A stretch of DNA of 64,000 nucleotides from Brevundimonas sp. Lineage in GTDB: Bacteria; Pseudomonadota; Alphaproteobacteria; Caulobacterales; Caulobacteraceae. Position numbers and translations under genes: made by a program. The DNA is taken from NCBI RefSeq assembly GCF_016742135.1, contig NZ_JACVCG010000005.1, positions 58,924 to 122,923 on the forward strand. Reading direction: 5' to 3'. Below, piece after piece: positions 10,574 through 20,342 of this stretch (positions are counted from its first letter, which is position 1; each line of letters begins with the position of its first letter). The notes beneath the pieces are model-generated. The model was not told where the DNA came from, did no database searches, and worked only from the letters and a program-made list of their open reading frames with translations.

Positions 10574-11296
10574 ATGCCACAGTCTGCCCCTCCTGTGCCC
10601 GACAACCGCTTCATCTCCAGCCTGGAGCCGGACGACGCCCGCGCGCTCCGACCCCTGCTGCGGCGGACGACGGTGACCGCCGACCACACCGTCGTGGAAC
10701 AGGGCGCACCGGTGACCAAGGTTCACTTTCCGATCGACGCCCAGTTCGCCAATCTGATCCGCTATCCGGACGGTCGGACCCTTGAGACGGCGGTCGTGGG
10801 CCATGAGGGCCTGACCGGTCTGGCACCCTTCATGGCCGATCGTCCGTGTGCGTGGGAAATCGTCTGCCGGGCTACCGGGTCTGCCTGGGTGGCCAGCGCC
10901 CCGGCCCTGCGCGCCTTGTCGCTGGAGCGCCCGCGCCTGATGCAGCGCCTGCTGCTGCTCACCGACCTCTATCAGGCCCAGGCGGCGCTGACGGCGGCCT
11001 GTATCGCGCTCCATACGGTCGAGGCGCGCATGGCGCGGTGGATTCTGACGGCCAGCGACCTGTCCCCCCATGACGCCCTGATCTTCCGTCAGGAGGAGTT
11101 GGGCCTGCTGATCGGAGCCCGGCGCACCACGGTCAGCGAGGTCGCCTCGCGCCTCAGGCGACGCAAGCGGATCGCCTATGGGCGTGGCATCATCCGCATC
11201 ACGGATCGCGAGGGGCTCGAGGCCGAGGCGTGCGACTGTTACCGGATGCTGCGACCCCGCTTCGACGAATTTCTGGGCAGCACAGACGCTCCGTGA
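10574..11296 (+). CDS. Crp/Fnr family transcriptional regulator
   Basis: cNMP-binding-like N-terminus (TVVEQGAPVTKVHFPIDAQFANLI), C-terminal HTH RQEELGLLIGARRTTVSEVASRLRRRKRIAYGRGIIRITDREGLE. Confidence 0.88.
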   Translation: MPQSAPPVPDNRFISSLEPDDARALRPLLRRTTVTADHTVVEQGAPVTKVHFPIDAQFANLIRYPDGRTLETAVVGHEGLTGLAPFMADRPCAWEIVCRATGSAWVASAPALRALSLERPRLMQRLLLLTDLYQAQAALTAACIALHTVEARMARWILTASDLSPHDALIFRQEELGLLIGARRTTVSEVASRLRRRKRIAYGRGIIRITDREGLEAEACDCYRMLRPRFDEFLGSTDAP

Positions 11297-11367
11297 GTCG
11301 CCCAGCCGACACAGGAACCATGGCCTCCGGTCCCTGTTCTTCATAGTCTCACCCCAAGGAGGACATC

Positions 11368-11868
11368 ATGGCCGAGAAGACCCTGAACACCCTGTTCCAC
11401 GACACCCTGCGCGACATCTATTATGCCGAGCGCAAGATCCTGAAATCCCTGCCGAAGATGAAGCGGGCGGCCCAGTCCGAAGAGCTGAAGGCAGCCTTCG
11501 AAAAGCACGAAACCCAGACCGAGGGCCAGATCGAGCGTCTGGAGCGCGTGTTCGAGATCATCGACAAGACCCCGCGCGGCAAGACCTGCGACGCCATCAA
11601 CGGCATCCTGGCCGAGGGCGACGAGATCGCCGAGGAGTACAAGGACAATCCCGCACTGGATGCCGGCCTGCTGGCCGCCGCCCAGGCCGTCGAACACTAT
11701 GAGATCACGCGCTACGGCACGCTGAAGCGCTGGGCCCAGGTGCTGGGCCTCGATGAGGCGGTCAAGCTGCTGGACGAAACCCTGCAGGAAGAATCGCAGA
11801 CCGACGAGGACCTCACGACCATCGCCGATGCCAGCATCAATGATGCGGCGCTGAAGGACGCGGCGTAA
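11368..11868 (+). CDS. Ferritin-like domain protein, YciE/YciF-type (DUF892)
   Basis: TLNTLFHDTLRDIYYAERKILKSLPKM, ETQTEGQIERLERVFE, EHYEITRYGTLKRWA. Confidence 0.92.
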   Translation: MAEKTLNTLFHDTLRDIYYAERKILKSLPKMKRAAQSEELKAAFEKHETQTEGQIERLERVFEIIDKTPRGKTCDAINGILAEGDEIAEEYKDNPALDAGLLAAAQAVEHYEITRYGTLKRWAQVLGLDEAVKLLDETLQEESQTDEDLTTIADASINDAALKDAA

Positions 11869-11893
11869 CGTCCCGCTTGAAGTAAGGATCGGG

Positions 11894-11912
11894 GCCGGTC
11901 GTCAGGACCGGC
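11894..11912 (+). terminator. Hairpin downstream of the ferritin-like gene
   Basis: GCCGGTC-GTCAG-GACCGGC perfect 7-bp stem, followed by a short T-containing tract. Confidence 0.5.
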
Positions 11913-11931
11913 TCCGTTTCCATCTCCGGCC

Positions 11932-12330
11932 TCAGCCGCTGACGAAGGCCACGTTGAACTTGCCGTCGGCATAGCCGCCGATGCCCCAGGTCAGCATCTG
12001 GCCGCTCTCGAAGAAGACTTCATAGGTCTCGACGCGGGCCTCGCCCTCGCCCTCGGCGCTGACAAAAGCCATGTCGCGGATCGGACCCAGCGATTGCAGG
12101 GCCGGCCCGATCGCGGCGATCTGCTCGTTGCAGGCTGCCTGCAGGTCGGCGGCCATCAGGTCCGCCGGGCATTCCCCGTCTGCGGCCGAGGTGATCAGCC
12201 GTGTCAGCGAGGCGCTGTACTGGCCCTGCGGCGCATGGGCTTCATGCCCGGCGTGGGCGTCCTGGGCATTCGCGGCGCCGGCAAGGGCCACACCGGCGAC
12301 CAGCGTCGCCATCATCAGGGAAAGTCGCAT
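11932..12330 (-). CDS. Secreted hypothetical protein
   Basis: Signal peptide MRLSLMMATLVAGVALAGAANAQ; conserved-looking mature domain. Confidence 0.65.
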   Translation of the reverse strand: MRLSLMMATLVAGVALAGAANAQDAHAGHEAHAPQGQYSASLTRLITSAADGECPADLMAADLQAACNEQIAAIGPALQSLGPIRDMAFVSAEGEGEARVETYEVFFESGQMLTWGIGGYADGKFNVAFVSG

Positions 12331-12472
12331 GGGTATCCTCCATATGGGGTGACCCCCACGATGCGGCAGCCTCACGCCCCACTCAAGTGAAAGCGCGGTA
12401 ATGCCCACCCTCAAATCGCAGACTATGAGCTCAAGCAGCGAGCCGCCGCGCGGCGAGCGGTAGCGCCTCTAC

Positions 12473-13870
12473 TTAAATATGTATCGCATGCCCCAGCGCG
12501 CGCAGGGACGCCTCGTGGAAGGCCTCGCCCAGCGTCGGGTGGACGTGGATGGTTCCGGCGACGTCTTCCAGTACCGCGCCCATTTCCATCATCTGGGCAA
12601 AGCTGTTCGACAGCTCCGACACATGCTGGCCGACGGCCTGGATGCCCAGAATCCGGTGGTCTGTCTTTGACGCGATCACGCGGACAAAGCCGCCGTCGTC
12701 GCCCGCCTCGATGGCCAGCGCCCGACCGATGGCCATGAAGGGGAAGACCGAGGTGATGACGTCATCGCGGCCCTCGACCTCCTGCGGACCCAGCCCGGCC
12801 GAGACAATCTCCGGCTCGGTAAAGCACACCGCCGCAATGGTCACAGGGTCGAAACGCTTGTCATGACCCGCAATGATTTCGGCCACGACCTCGCCCTGGG
12901 CCGAGCCCTTGTGCGCCAGCATGGGCTCGCCGGTCAGGTCGCCGACGGCCCAGACATTGCGCATCGAGGTGGCGCAGCGGTCGTCGATCTTCACGAACGG
13001 ACCGGCCATGGCCACGCCCATGTTTTCCAGACCCCAGCCCTTCGTGCGCGGGCGGCGACCGACGGTGACCAGCACCTTGTCGGCCTTGAGCGTCAGCGCC
13101 TTACCGTCCTTGTCGGTGACGTTCAGGGCGCCCTTCTCGAACGACCCGGCCTTCGCGCCCAGATGCAGTTCGACGCCGTGCTTCTCCAGCCATTTGGCGA
13201 CCGGATCGGTCAGGGCCTTGTCATAGAGCGGCAGCAGGCGGTCGGCCATTTCGACGATGGCCACCTCAGCCCCCAGCTTGCGATAGGCAATGCCCAGCTC
13301 CAGCCCGATATAGCCGCCGCCGACCACGACCAGCCTGTTCGGCACCTTGTCCAGCGCCAGCGCCTCGGTCGAGGAAATCACATCGCCGCCAAACGGCAGG
13401 AAGGGCAGTTCGACCGGCTCGGACCCGGTGGCCAGGATGACATGTTCGGCGGTGATGGCGATGTCGCCGTCATCGGTTTTGACGGTGCAGGTCTTGGCAT
13501 CCGAGAACTCGGCCCAGCCGTTGATGACCTTGACCTTCGCCTTCTTCAGCAGGGCCGCGACCCCGCCGTTCAGCTTACGGACAATGCCGTCCTTCCAGGC
13601 GACGGTGGCCGCAAGATCGATGGCCGGCTTCGACGCCGTAATGCCCAGCGTGCCACCGTCCGCCGCCCTGGCCACCGTCTCGAATTTCGAGGCCGCATGG
13701 ATGATCGCCTTGGACGGAATACAGCCGACGTTCAGGCAGGTGCCGCCGAGGCCATCGCCGCCATCCACCAGAATGGTGTCGAGACCCAGCTGGCCACAGC
13801 GGATCCCGGCCACATAGCCGCCGGTGCCGGCACCGATGATCAGGACTTTGGTTTTGAGGGTCTGGGTCAT
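12473..13870 (-). CDS. lpdA: Dihydrolipoyl dehydrogenase (E3)
   Basis: [75 protein letters not shown]. Confidence 0.97.
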   Translation of the reverse strand: MTQTLKTKVLIIGAGTGGYVAGIRCGQLGLDTILVDGGDGLGGTCLNVGCIPSKAIIHAASKFETVARAADGGTLGITASKPAIDLAATVAWKDGIVRKLNGGVAALLKKAKVKVINGWAEFSDAKTCTVKTDDGDIAITAEHVILATGSEPVELPFLPFGGDVISSTEALALDKVPNRLVVVGGGYIGLELGIAYRKLGAEVAIVEMADRLLPLYDKALTDPVAKWLEKHGVELHLGAKAGSFEKGALNVTDKDGKALTLKADKVLVTVGRRPRTKGWGLENMGVAMAGPFVKIDDRCATSMRNVWAVGDLTGEPMLAHKGSAQGEVVAEIIAGHDKRFDPVTIAAVCFTEPEIVSAGLGPQEVEGRDDVITSVFPFMAIGRALAIEAGDDGGFVRVIASKTDHRILGIQAVGQHVSELSNSFAQMMEMGAVLEDVAGTIHVHPTLGEAFHEASLRALGHAIHI

Positions 13871-14334
13871 TGATCGATGTCCTGACTGGCCTGGAACAAC
13901 GGCGTGAAACGCGACTCACCGACCCACGCCCGACTGAACAGGCGAGGGATGTCTCCGGGCTGCTGAATGACCAGCAGAACGTCCCCTGCGCGGTACGGCG
14001 CGGGATAGAGACAGAGCGCATGGGCATCCGCCTCGCGGGCTGGGTCCGGCACCTCGAGAACGATCGTCGCGTCTATCACCGCCGGGCCCGTGCGGTCCTC
14101 GTACGAGGACAGACGGGTGATGCGCAGACGGGCCTGTCTGAGGGGTATGCCGTGGACCTCGGCATCGGGAAGCGGCGTCAGGGACGTCACGCGGCCGACG
14201 AAGATGTCTGTTGTGCCGTCTGCAATCCAGCCTTCCCAATCGGCAGGCGGCGGTGGACTACAGGCGAAAGCGTTGAAGCCCGCCGTCAAGGACAGGCTGA
14301 GCGCCATGGCCAGAGGGGTGATCCAACGCGCCAT
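13867..14334 (-). CDS. Small secreted hypothetical protein between E2 and E3 genes (possibly TIMP/netrin-like fold)
   Basis: Signal peptide then [10 protein letters not shown]; 4-bp ATGA overlap with lpdA and tight junction with the E2 gene. Confidence 0.7.
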   Translation of the reverse strand: MARWITPLAMALSLSLTAGFNAFACSPPPPADWEGWIADGTTDIFVGRVTSLTPLPDAEVHGIPLRQARLRITRLSSYEDRTGPAVIDATIVLEVPDPAREADAHALCLYPAPYRAGDVLLVIQQPGDIPRLFSRAWVGESRFTPLFQASQDIDQ

Positions 14335-14337
14335 GCC

Positions 14338-16011
14338 TCACCCCATCCACAGCGTCGCCGGGTGTTCCAGCAGGCCCTTGATACGCTGCACGAAGACGGC
14401 CGCGTCGTGGCCGTCGACGATGCGGTGATCGAAGCTGGAGGACAGGTTCATCATCTTGCGCACGACCATCTGGCCGTCCCGGACCACGACGCGCTCGGCG
14501 ATCTTGTTGGGGCCGACGATGGCGACCTCGGGGTGGTTGATGATCGGGGTGTGAACCACCCCGCCCAGCGTGCCCAGCGAGGTGATGGTGATGGTCGAGC
14601 CCGACAGTTCGTCGCGCGTCGCCTTGCCGTCCTTGGCCGCGCCCGAGACGCGGGCGATTTCCTCGGCCGTGTCATAGGGATCGCGCGCCTCGGCGTGACG
14701 GACCACCGGCACCATCAGGCCGTTCGGCGTCTGGGCGGCGATGCCCAGATGGACGGCGTTGTGCGTCGTCAGCACCCCGCCCTCGTCGTCATACCAGCTG
14801 TTGATGGTCGGCTGGTCGCGCAGGGCCACCACGATCGCGCGGGCGATGAAGGGCAGGACGTTCAGCTTGGGCTGGTCCTTGGCCCGGGTGGCGTTCAGAT
14901 GGGCGCGCAGCTCCTCGACCGCCGTCATGTCGATTTCCTCGACATAGGTGATGTGCGGGATGCGGCGCACGCTCTCGGCCATCTTCTCCGCGATCTTGCG
15001 GCGCAGGCCGATGATGCGGGTCTCGGTCGTGCCCTCGGCCCGCGCATAGGTCGAGGCCGATGATCCGGAGACGGACGATCCGTGGCTGCCCGAGGCGACA
15101 TAGGTGTCCAGATCGCCATGCTCGATGCGTCCGGCCGGGCCGGAGCCGGGCACGAACTGCAGTTCGACGCCGAGATCACGCGCCCGCTGGCGCACGGCAG
15201 GGGAGGCCAGGGGGCGTTCGTTGCGGGCGGACAGGGTGCGGGGAACTTCGCCCCCTCCCCCCCGCTTCGCGGGGTCCCCCTCCCCCGCGCGCGGGGGAGG
15301 AGCTGAGGCGGCAGGTTTGTATCCTCCCCCGTTCTCTACGGGGGAGGGGGACCGCGCTTGCGCGGTGGAGGGGGCGGAAGCAGGCACCGCCGCCGCCACA
15401 TTCCCCTTGCCCTCAACACTGAACGACACCAGCGGCCCACCGACCGCCAGCTGCTGGCCCGGTTCGCCGTGCAGGGCGACCACTGTGCCGGCGACCGGGC
15501 TGGTCAGCTCGACGGTCGCCTTGTCGGTCATGATGTCGGCGATGATCTGGTCTTCCTCAACCGCGTCGCCGACCTTGATGTGCCAGCCGGCCAGCTCGGC
15601 CTCTGCCGTGCCCTCGCCCACGTCCGGCAGTTTGAAGACATAGTTGGCGCCGCTCACCGCCGCAGCGGCGGGCGCGGCCTCGTCCTTTGGCGCTTCGGCC
15701 TTGGGCTCGGGGGCCGTCGGGGCCTTGGCCGGCGCCGGAGCAGCCACTGTCGCCGCCGCATTCCCCGCACCCTCGACCTCGAACTCCACCAGCGGCGAGC
15801 CGACCGCCAGCTGCTGGCCCGGTTCGCCGTGGGCGGCGGTCACCGTACCGGCAACGGGGCTGGTCAGCTCGACCGTCGCCTTGTCGGTCATGATGTCGGC
15901 GAGGATCTGGTCCTCCTCGACGCGGTCGCCGACCTTGACGTGCCAGCCGACCAGTTCCGCCTCGGCAGTGCCTTCGCCCACGTCGGGCAGTTTGAACACA
16001 TAGCGTCCCAT
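14338..16011 (-). CDS. Dihydrolipoamide acyltransferase E2 of a branched-chain 2-oxoacid dehydrogenase, two lipoyl domains
   Basis: Two copies of YVFKLPDVGEGTAEAEL...DIMTDKATVELTSPVAGTV; E3-binding segment ASPAVRQRARDLGVELQFVPGSGPAGRI; catalytic SSFDHRIVDGHDAA. Confidence 0.95.
   Translation of the reverse strand: MGRYVFKLPDVGEGTAEAELVGWHVKVGDRVEEDQILADIMTDKATVELTSPVAGTVTAAHGEPGQQLAVGSPLVEFEVEGAGNAAATVAAPAPAKAPTAPEPKAEAPKDEAAPAAAAVSGANYVFKLPDVGEGTAEAELAGWHIKVGDAVEEDQIIADIMTDKATVELTSPVAGTVVALHGEPGQQLAVGGPLVSFSVEGKGNVAAAVPASAPSTAQARSPSPVENGGGYKPAASAPPPRAGEGDPAKRGGGGEVPRTLSARNERPLASPAVRQRARDLGVELQFVPGSGPAGRIEHGDLDTYVASGSHGSSVSGSSASTYARAEGTTETRIIGLRRKIAEKMAESVRRIPHITYVEEIDMTAVEELRAHLNATRAKDQPKLNVLPFIARAIVVALRDQPTINSWYDDEGGVLTTHNAVHLGIAAQTPNGLMVPVVRHAEARDPYDTAEEIARVSGAAKDGKATRDELSGSTITITSLGTLGGVVHTPIINHPEVAIVGPNKIAERVVVRDGQMVVRKMMNLSSSFDHRIVDGHDAAVFVQRIKGLLEHPATLWMG
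15246..15376. repeat. Pair of inverted GC-rich palindromic repeats inside the E2 coding region
   Basis: 15246-15301 reverse-complement TCCTCCCCCGCGCGCGGGGGAGGGGGACCCCGCGAAGCGGGGGGGAGGGGGCGAAG aligns closely with 15322-15376 TCCTCCCCCGTTCTCTACGGGGGAGGGGGACCGCGCTTGCGCGGTGGAGGGGGCG. Confidence 0.9.
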
Positions 16012-16013
16012 GC

Positions 16014-17135
16014 TCAGCGCCCTCCGTTCATGGTCGATTTCAGGGCCTCGGCTACCCGTTCGGGGCCGGGGAAATATTCCCACTCAAAGGCGTGCGGATA
16101 GGGGGTATCCCAGCCGCAGACCCGCGCGATCGGCGCCTCGAGGTGATAGAAGCAGCGCTCCTGAACCAGGGCCGACAGCTCTGCTCCGTACCCGGAGGTT
16201 TTGGGCGCCTCATGCACAATCACGCAGCGGCCGATCTTTTTGACCGAGGCCTCAATGGCCTCGATGTCGAGCGGCACCAGCGAGCGCAGGTCGATCACCT
16301 CGGCGTCGACACCCGCGTGCTCGGCTCCGGCCAGCGACACCCAGACCATGGTGCCCCAGGCCAGGATGGTGACGTCGGCGCCTTCCTTCATGATGCGCGC
16401 CTTGCCCAGCGGCACCGTGTATTTCCCGGTCGGCACCTGGGCCAGCTCCTGGGCCTTCCAGGGCGAAACCGGCTTTTCGTGCCAGCCGTCGAACGGGCCG
16501 TTGTAGAGGCGTTTGGGCTCGAAGAAGATGGTCGGATCGTCATCCTCGATACAGGCGGTCAGCAGGCCCTTGGCGTCATAGGGGTTGCTGGGCACCACGA
16601 CCTTGAGGCCGGCGATGTGGGTGAACAGGCTCTCGGGGCTCTGGCTGTGGGTCTGGCCGCCGAAGATGCCCCCGCCATAGGGCGAGCGCACCGTGATCGG
16701 GCTGGTGAACATGCCGGCCGAGCGATAGCGCAGCTTGGCCGCCTCCGAGACGATCTGGTCGTAGGCCGGATAGATGTAGTCGGCGAACTGGATCTCGACG
16801 ACCGGGCGCAGGCCATAGGCCCCCATGCCGATGGCGGTGGCGACGATGCCGCATTCGCTGATGGGGGCATCGAAGCTGCGCGTCAGGCCGTGCTTTTCCT
16901 GCAGCTTGTCGGTGACGCGGAAGACGCCGCCGAAATAGCCCGCGTCCTCGCCGAACGAGAGCACATTCGGGTCCTCGGCCATCTTGGCATCCAGCGCCGA
17001 ATTCAGCGCCTGGATCATGTTCATCGGCTGGATGGCCGCGCGCGCGTCGGTCGTGGGCGCGGGCGCGCCCACGGTGTCGCCGTCGGGCTCAAGGCCGTCG
17101 GTGCGGTCGGCTTCGGTGAAGGTTTGCTGGCTCAT
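16014..17135 (-). CDS. Branched-chain 2-oxoacid dehydrogenase E1 beta subunit
   Basis: MIQALNSALDAKMAEDPNVLSFGEDAGYFGGVFRVT, EIQFADYIYPAYDQIVSEAAKLRYRS, DLRSLVPLDIEAI. Confidence 0.95.
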   Translation of the reverse strand: MSQQTFTEADRTDGLEPDGDTVGAPAPTTDARAAIQPMNMIQALNSALDAKMAEDPNVLSFGEDAGYFGGVFRVTDKLQEKHGLTRSFDAPISECGIVATAIGMGAYGLRPVVEIQFADYIYPAYDQIVSEAAKLRYRSAGMFTSPITVRSPYGGGIFGGQTHSQSPESLFTHIAGLKVVVPSNPYDAKGLLTACIEDDDPTIFFEPKRLYNGPFDGWHEKPVSPWKAQELAQVPTGKYTVPLGKARIMKEGADVTILAWGTMVWVSLAGAEHAGVDAEVIDLRSLVPLDIEAIEASVKKIGRCVIVHEAPKTSGYGAELSALVQERCFYHLEAPIARVCGWDTPYPHAFEWEYFPGPERVAEALKSTMNGGR

Positions 17136-17137
17136 GA

Positions 17138-18373
17138 TCAGACCCCCACTTCGCGGCGCTGTTCGACCAGACGCCAGTCCTCGGTCGCGAACACATCCTC
17201 GAACATGGTCTTCACGCTGGGCCGCGACTGGCCGAGCGTGCCGATGGCCTCGGACTCCTTGCCCGCCGCGCGGACCTGTTCGACCGCGTCCTTCTCGGCG
17301 GCTTCCTGCTGTTCGTCCGACCATTCGCCGAGCGCGATCAGGTGCTGTTTCAGGCGGGCGATCGGATCGCCCAGCGGCCATTTCTCATGCTCGTCGCCGG
17401 GGCGATAGCGGCTGGGGTCGTCCGAGGTCGAGTGCGGCGCCCCGCGATAGGTGAACAGTTCGATCACCGTCGCACCCCTGTTGGCGCGCGCCCGCTCCTC
17501 GGCCCACTGGGTCGCGGCCCAGACCGCCAGGAAGTCATTGCCGTCGACGCGCAGCGCCGGCAGGCCATAGCCGATCGCCTTGGAGGCAAAGGTGGTCTCC
17601 AGCCCCCCGGCTATGCCCTGGAAGGAGCTGATGGCCCACTGGTTGTTGACGATGTTGAGGATCACCGGCGCGCGATAGACGGCGGCAAAGGTCAGGGCGT
17701 TGTGGAAGTCACCCTCGGCCGTCGCGCCGTCACCGATCCAGCTGATGGCGATCTTGTCGTCACCCTTGTAGGCCGAGGCCATGGCCCAGCCGACGGCCTG
17801 CGGCACCTGGGTGCCCAGATTGCCGCTGATGGTGAAGAAGCCATAGTCGCGGCTGGAGTACATGATCGGCAGCTGGCGGCCCTTGATGGGGTCCGACGCG
17901 TTCGAATAGATCTGGTTCATCATGTCGACCAGCGGATAGCCCCGCGCGATCAACAGACCCTGCTGGCGATAGGTGGGAAAGCCCATGTCCTCGCGCGGCA
18001 GGATCATGCCCTGGGCCACGGCTATGGCCTCTTCGCCCGTGCACTTCATGTAGAAGCTGGTCTTGCCCTGGCGGTGGGCGCGGTGCATCCGGTCGTCGAA
18101 CGCGCGGGTCAGGATCATGGCCTTCAGGCCGTTGCGCAGGGTCTCGGGATCCAGCTTCGGATCCCACGGACCGACAGCCCTGCCTTCATCGTCCAGCACC
18201 CGGACCAGCCGAAAGGCGATGTCGCGCATCTCGTGGGGATCGGCGAGCGCGTCCGGACGCGCCACCGCACCCGGCGCGTCCAGTTTCAGATGGCTGAAAT
18301 CGGGGGCATCCCCCGGTCGGCCCGAGGGCTCGGGCACCCGCAGCGACAGGGGCCGGGTGTTCTTTTTCGTCAT
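17138..18373 (-). CDS. Branched-chain 2-oxoacid dehydrogenase E1 alpha subunit
   Basis: TSFYMKCTGEEAIAVAQG, ThDP motif SWIGDGATAEGDFHNALTFAAVYRAPVILNIVNNQWAISS, YRGAPHSTSDDPSRYRP. Confidence 0.95.
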   Translation of the reverse strand: MTKKNTRPLSLRVPEPSGRPGDAPDFSHLKLDAPGAVARPDALADPHEMRDIAFRLVRVLDDEGRAVGPWDPKLDPETLRNGLKAMILTRAFDDRMHRAHRQGKTSFYMKCTGEEAIAVAQGMILPREDMGFPTYRQQGLLIARGYPLVDMMNQIYSNASDPIKGRQLPIMYSSRDYGFFTISGNLGTQVPQAVGWAMASAYKGDDKIAISWIGDGATAEGDFHNALTFAAVYRAPVILNIVNNQWAISSFQGIAGGLETTFASKAIGYGLPALRVDGNDFLAVWAATQWAEERARANRGATVIELFTYRGAPHSTSDDPSRYRPGDEHEKWPLGDPIARLKQHLIALGEWSDEQQEAAEKDAVEQVRAAGKESEAIGTLGQSRPSVKTMFEDVFATEDWRLVEQRREVGV

Positions 18374-18456
18374 GTTTGCCGTCCGTTGATCCGTCAGCGT
18401 TTCCTCACCCGCGATCTAGCACGGTCAACCGTCCAATGCTCGCTCAAATCCGACCT

Positions 18457-18513
18457 TGCATTCCCCCTAATCAAGGTATTTTATTGCGCCGAAAATACAT
18501 CAGGAGGAATGCA
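18457..18513. promoter_or_regulatory. Nested inverted repeats between E1 alpha and the Lrp-type regulator (candidate operator)
   Basis: TGCATTCCCCCT (18457-18468) vs AGGAGGAATGCA (18502-18513), 11/12 complementary; inner GTATTTT (18476-18482) / AAAATAC (18492-18498). Confidence 0.65.
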
Positions 18514-19002
18514 TTGGCAGAAGAACTGGACGCGATCGACGCCCGCATCCTCGACATCCTGCAACACGATGCTGGGCTTTCGGTTGCCGACGTGGCCGAA
18601 AAGGTGGGCCTGTCGGCCTCACCTTGCTGGCGGCGCATCAAGAGACTGGAGGATACCGGCTATATCCGCAAGCGGGTCACCCTGCTGGATGCCGAAAAGC
18701 TGGGCCTCGACTTTGAAGTCTATGCCATCGTCAAGCTGAACCTGCCGTCGACCCAGAATCTGGAAATCTTCGAGGCCGCGGTCAGCGACTGGCCCGAAGT
18801 CGTTCAGTGCGCGACCATCACGGGACGTGAGGACTATGTGCTGCGGATCGTGACCTCCGACATGCATGCCTTCGATAAATTCTTGCGTGAGAAACTGCTG
18901 GCGCTGGGCATCGTCTCGGATTGCGAAAGCCACATCGTCACGCGCGGGGTCAAGAACGTCACCGCCCTGCCGCTCGGCATCGTCAGCCCGCACGTGAGTT
19001 AG
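18514..19002 (+). CDS. Lrp/AsnC family transcriptional regulator, divergent from the BCKDH operon
   Basis: LAEELDAIDARILDILQHDAGLSVADVAEKVGLSASPCWRRIKRLEDTGYI; TTG start preceded by AGGAGG. Confidence 0.92.
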   Translation: MAEELDAIDARILDILQHDAGLSVADVAEKVGLSASPCWRRIKRLEDTGYIRKRVTLLDAEKLGLDFEVYAIVKLNLPSTQNLEIFEAAVSDWPEVVQCATITGREDYVLRIVTSDMHAFDKFLREKLLALGIVSDCESHIVTRGVKNVTALPLGIVSPHVS

Positions 19003-19010
19003 GCGGTGCC

Positions 19011-20342
19011 ATGGGGGGCGACTTGATACGAAGGGGGGTCGGGGGGCTGGTGTCGGCCCTTGTCCTGTTCGGGTCGTTCATGGCGATGGCCCAGGACCCC
19101 GAGGGCGACGTCGCGGCCTTTCGCCGCCTGCGCGCCGAGGGGCTGGAGGCCGCCCGCGCCGAGGATCTGGTCACGGCGTCCGCCCGACTGGCCGAAGCCG
19201 ACGAACGTATTCCCAATCATCCCGGCCTGATGATCCTGCGCGCGCGTCTGGCCATGGCCATGGATGATCCAGCGGGGGCCCTGATCCACTATGGCCGCTA
19301 CGGGGCCGCGGGGCTGGTGTTCAACGTCGAGGCCGACACCGCCTTTGCCGATCTCGGCGCCCGGCCCGACCATGCCGCCGGGGCCGCTGTCATCGCCGGT
19401 CTGATCGACGAAAACCGCCAGCCCGTCGGCGAGGGCGCGCTGGTCCCCCTGTTCGACCTGCACGGTCCGGTGCTCGCCGAAAGCCTCGTGCGGGATGCTG
19501 CAGGCCACCGCTGGCTGGTCTCCCAGATCGCGGGCCGGACGATTGTCTCGGTCGCCGATGACGGCACCGTCAGCCCCTGGCTGCAGCCCCACCCGGCCGT
19601 CTCCGGCGTCGTCGGTCTGGCGCTGGACGAGGCGCGCGGCATCCTGTGGGCCACGACTGCCCCCCTCCCCCCTGCCGTCCACGGACGGTCGCACAAGGCG
19701 CCCGCCACCGCCCTGTTGCAGATCGATCTGGCCACCGGGCGTGTGGTGCAGGTCCATGAGGTGCCGTCGGACGGTCGCGATCATGGCTTGGGAGACCTGA
19801 CCGTCGGCCCGGCGGGAGAGGTCTATGTCGCGGACGGCACGGGCGGCGACCTCTACCGGCTCGACGCTCCCGACGGTCGGCTCCAGCCGTTCGTCACCGG
19901 CGTGTTCGGTTCACCCCAGGGCATGGTGGTGCTGGGGGATCATCTGTTCCTGGCGGACTACAGTTCGGGTGTGTGGCGCGTGCCCCTGTCCGGCGGGACG
20001 CCCGTCCGTCTCGCTGCCCCGCCCGAGGCCTCACTGATCGGCATCGACGGCCTCGCGACCGACGGCCGTCGCCTGTTCGCCATCCAGAACGGCGTGGCCC
20101 CCCAACGGGTCCTGGCGCTGGCGCTGACCCCGGACCACGGCGGGATTGCCCGCCTCGAGGTTCTGGCCGCCAATCTGCCGGCTCTCGAGGAGCCGACCAC
20201 GGGTATCGTGATCGACGGACAGCTTGTCTTCATCTCCCGTTCGCAGTGGAATGGGTTTGATCAGGACGGCGCACCGCGCCAGACGGACCTGCCGCCTGCC
20301 CAGATTTCCCGACTGCCCCTGACCCCGGAGCACGACCGATGA
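19011..20342 (+). CDS. Secreted beta-propeller-like protein (SMP-30/NHL-like) with TPR-like N-terminus
   Basis: Signal peptide; repeated GLALDEARGILWATT, LTVGPAGEVYVADGTGGDLYRLD, QGMVVLGDHLFLADYSSGVWRV. Confidence 0.75.
   Translation: MGGDLIRRGVGGLVSALVLFGSFMAMAQDPEGDVAAFRRLRAEGLEAARAEDLVTASARLAEADERIPNHPGLMILRARLAMAMDDPAGALIHYGRYGAAGLVFNVEADTAFADLGARPDHAAGAAVIAGLIDENRQPVGEGALVPLFDLHGPVLAESLVRDAAGHRWLVSQIAGRTIVSVADDGTVSPWLQPHPAVSGVVGLALDEARGILWATTAPLPPAVHGRSHKAPATALLQIDLATGRVVQVHEVPSDGRDHGLGDLTVGPAGEVYVADGTGGDLYRLDAPDGRLQPFVTGVFGSPQGMVVLGDHLFLADYSSGVWRVPLSGGTPVRLAAPPEASLIGIDGLATDGRRLFAIQNGVAPQRVLALALTPDHGGIARLEVLAANLPALEEPTTGIVIDGQLVFISRSQWNGFDQDGAPRQTDLPPAQISRLPLTPEHDR

Noticed and set aside
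12430-12472. Possible lpdA terminator with CGCCGCGCGGCG palindrome
   Set aside because: Stem is short and imperfect in context and lacks a T tract; not enough support.
15358-17408. Plus-strand ORFs (247 aa, 438 aa) opposite the E2 and E1 beta genes
   Set aside because: Shadows of strongly recognised dehydrogenase subunits.
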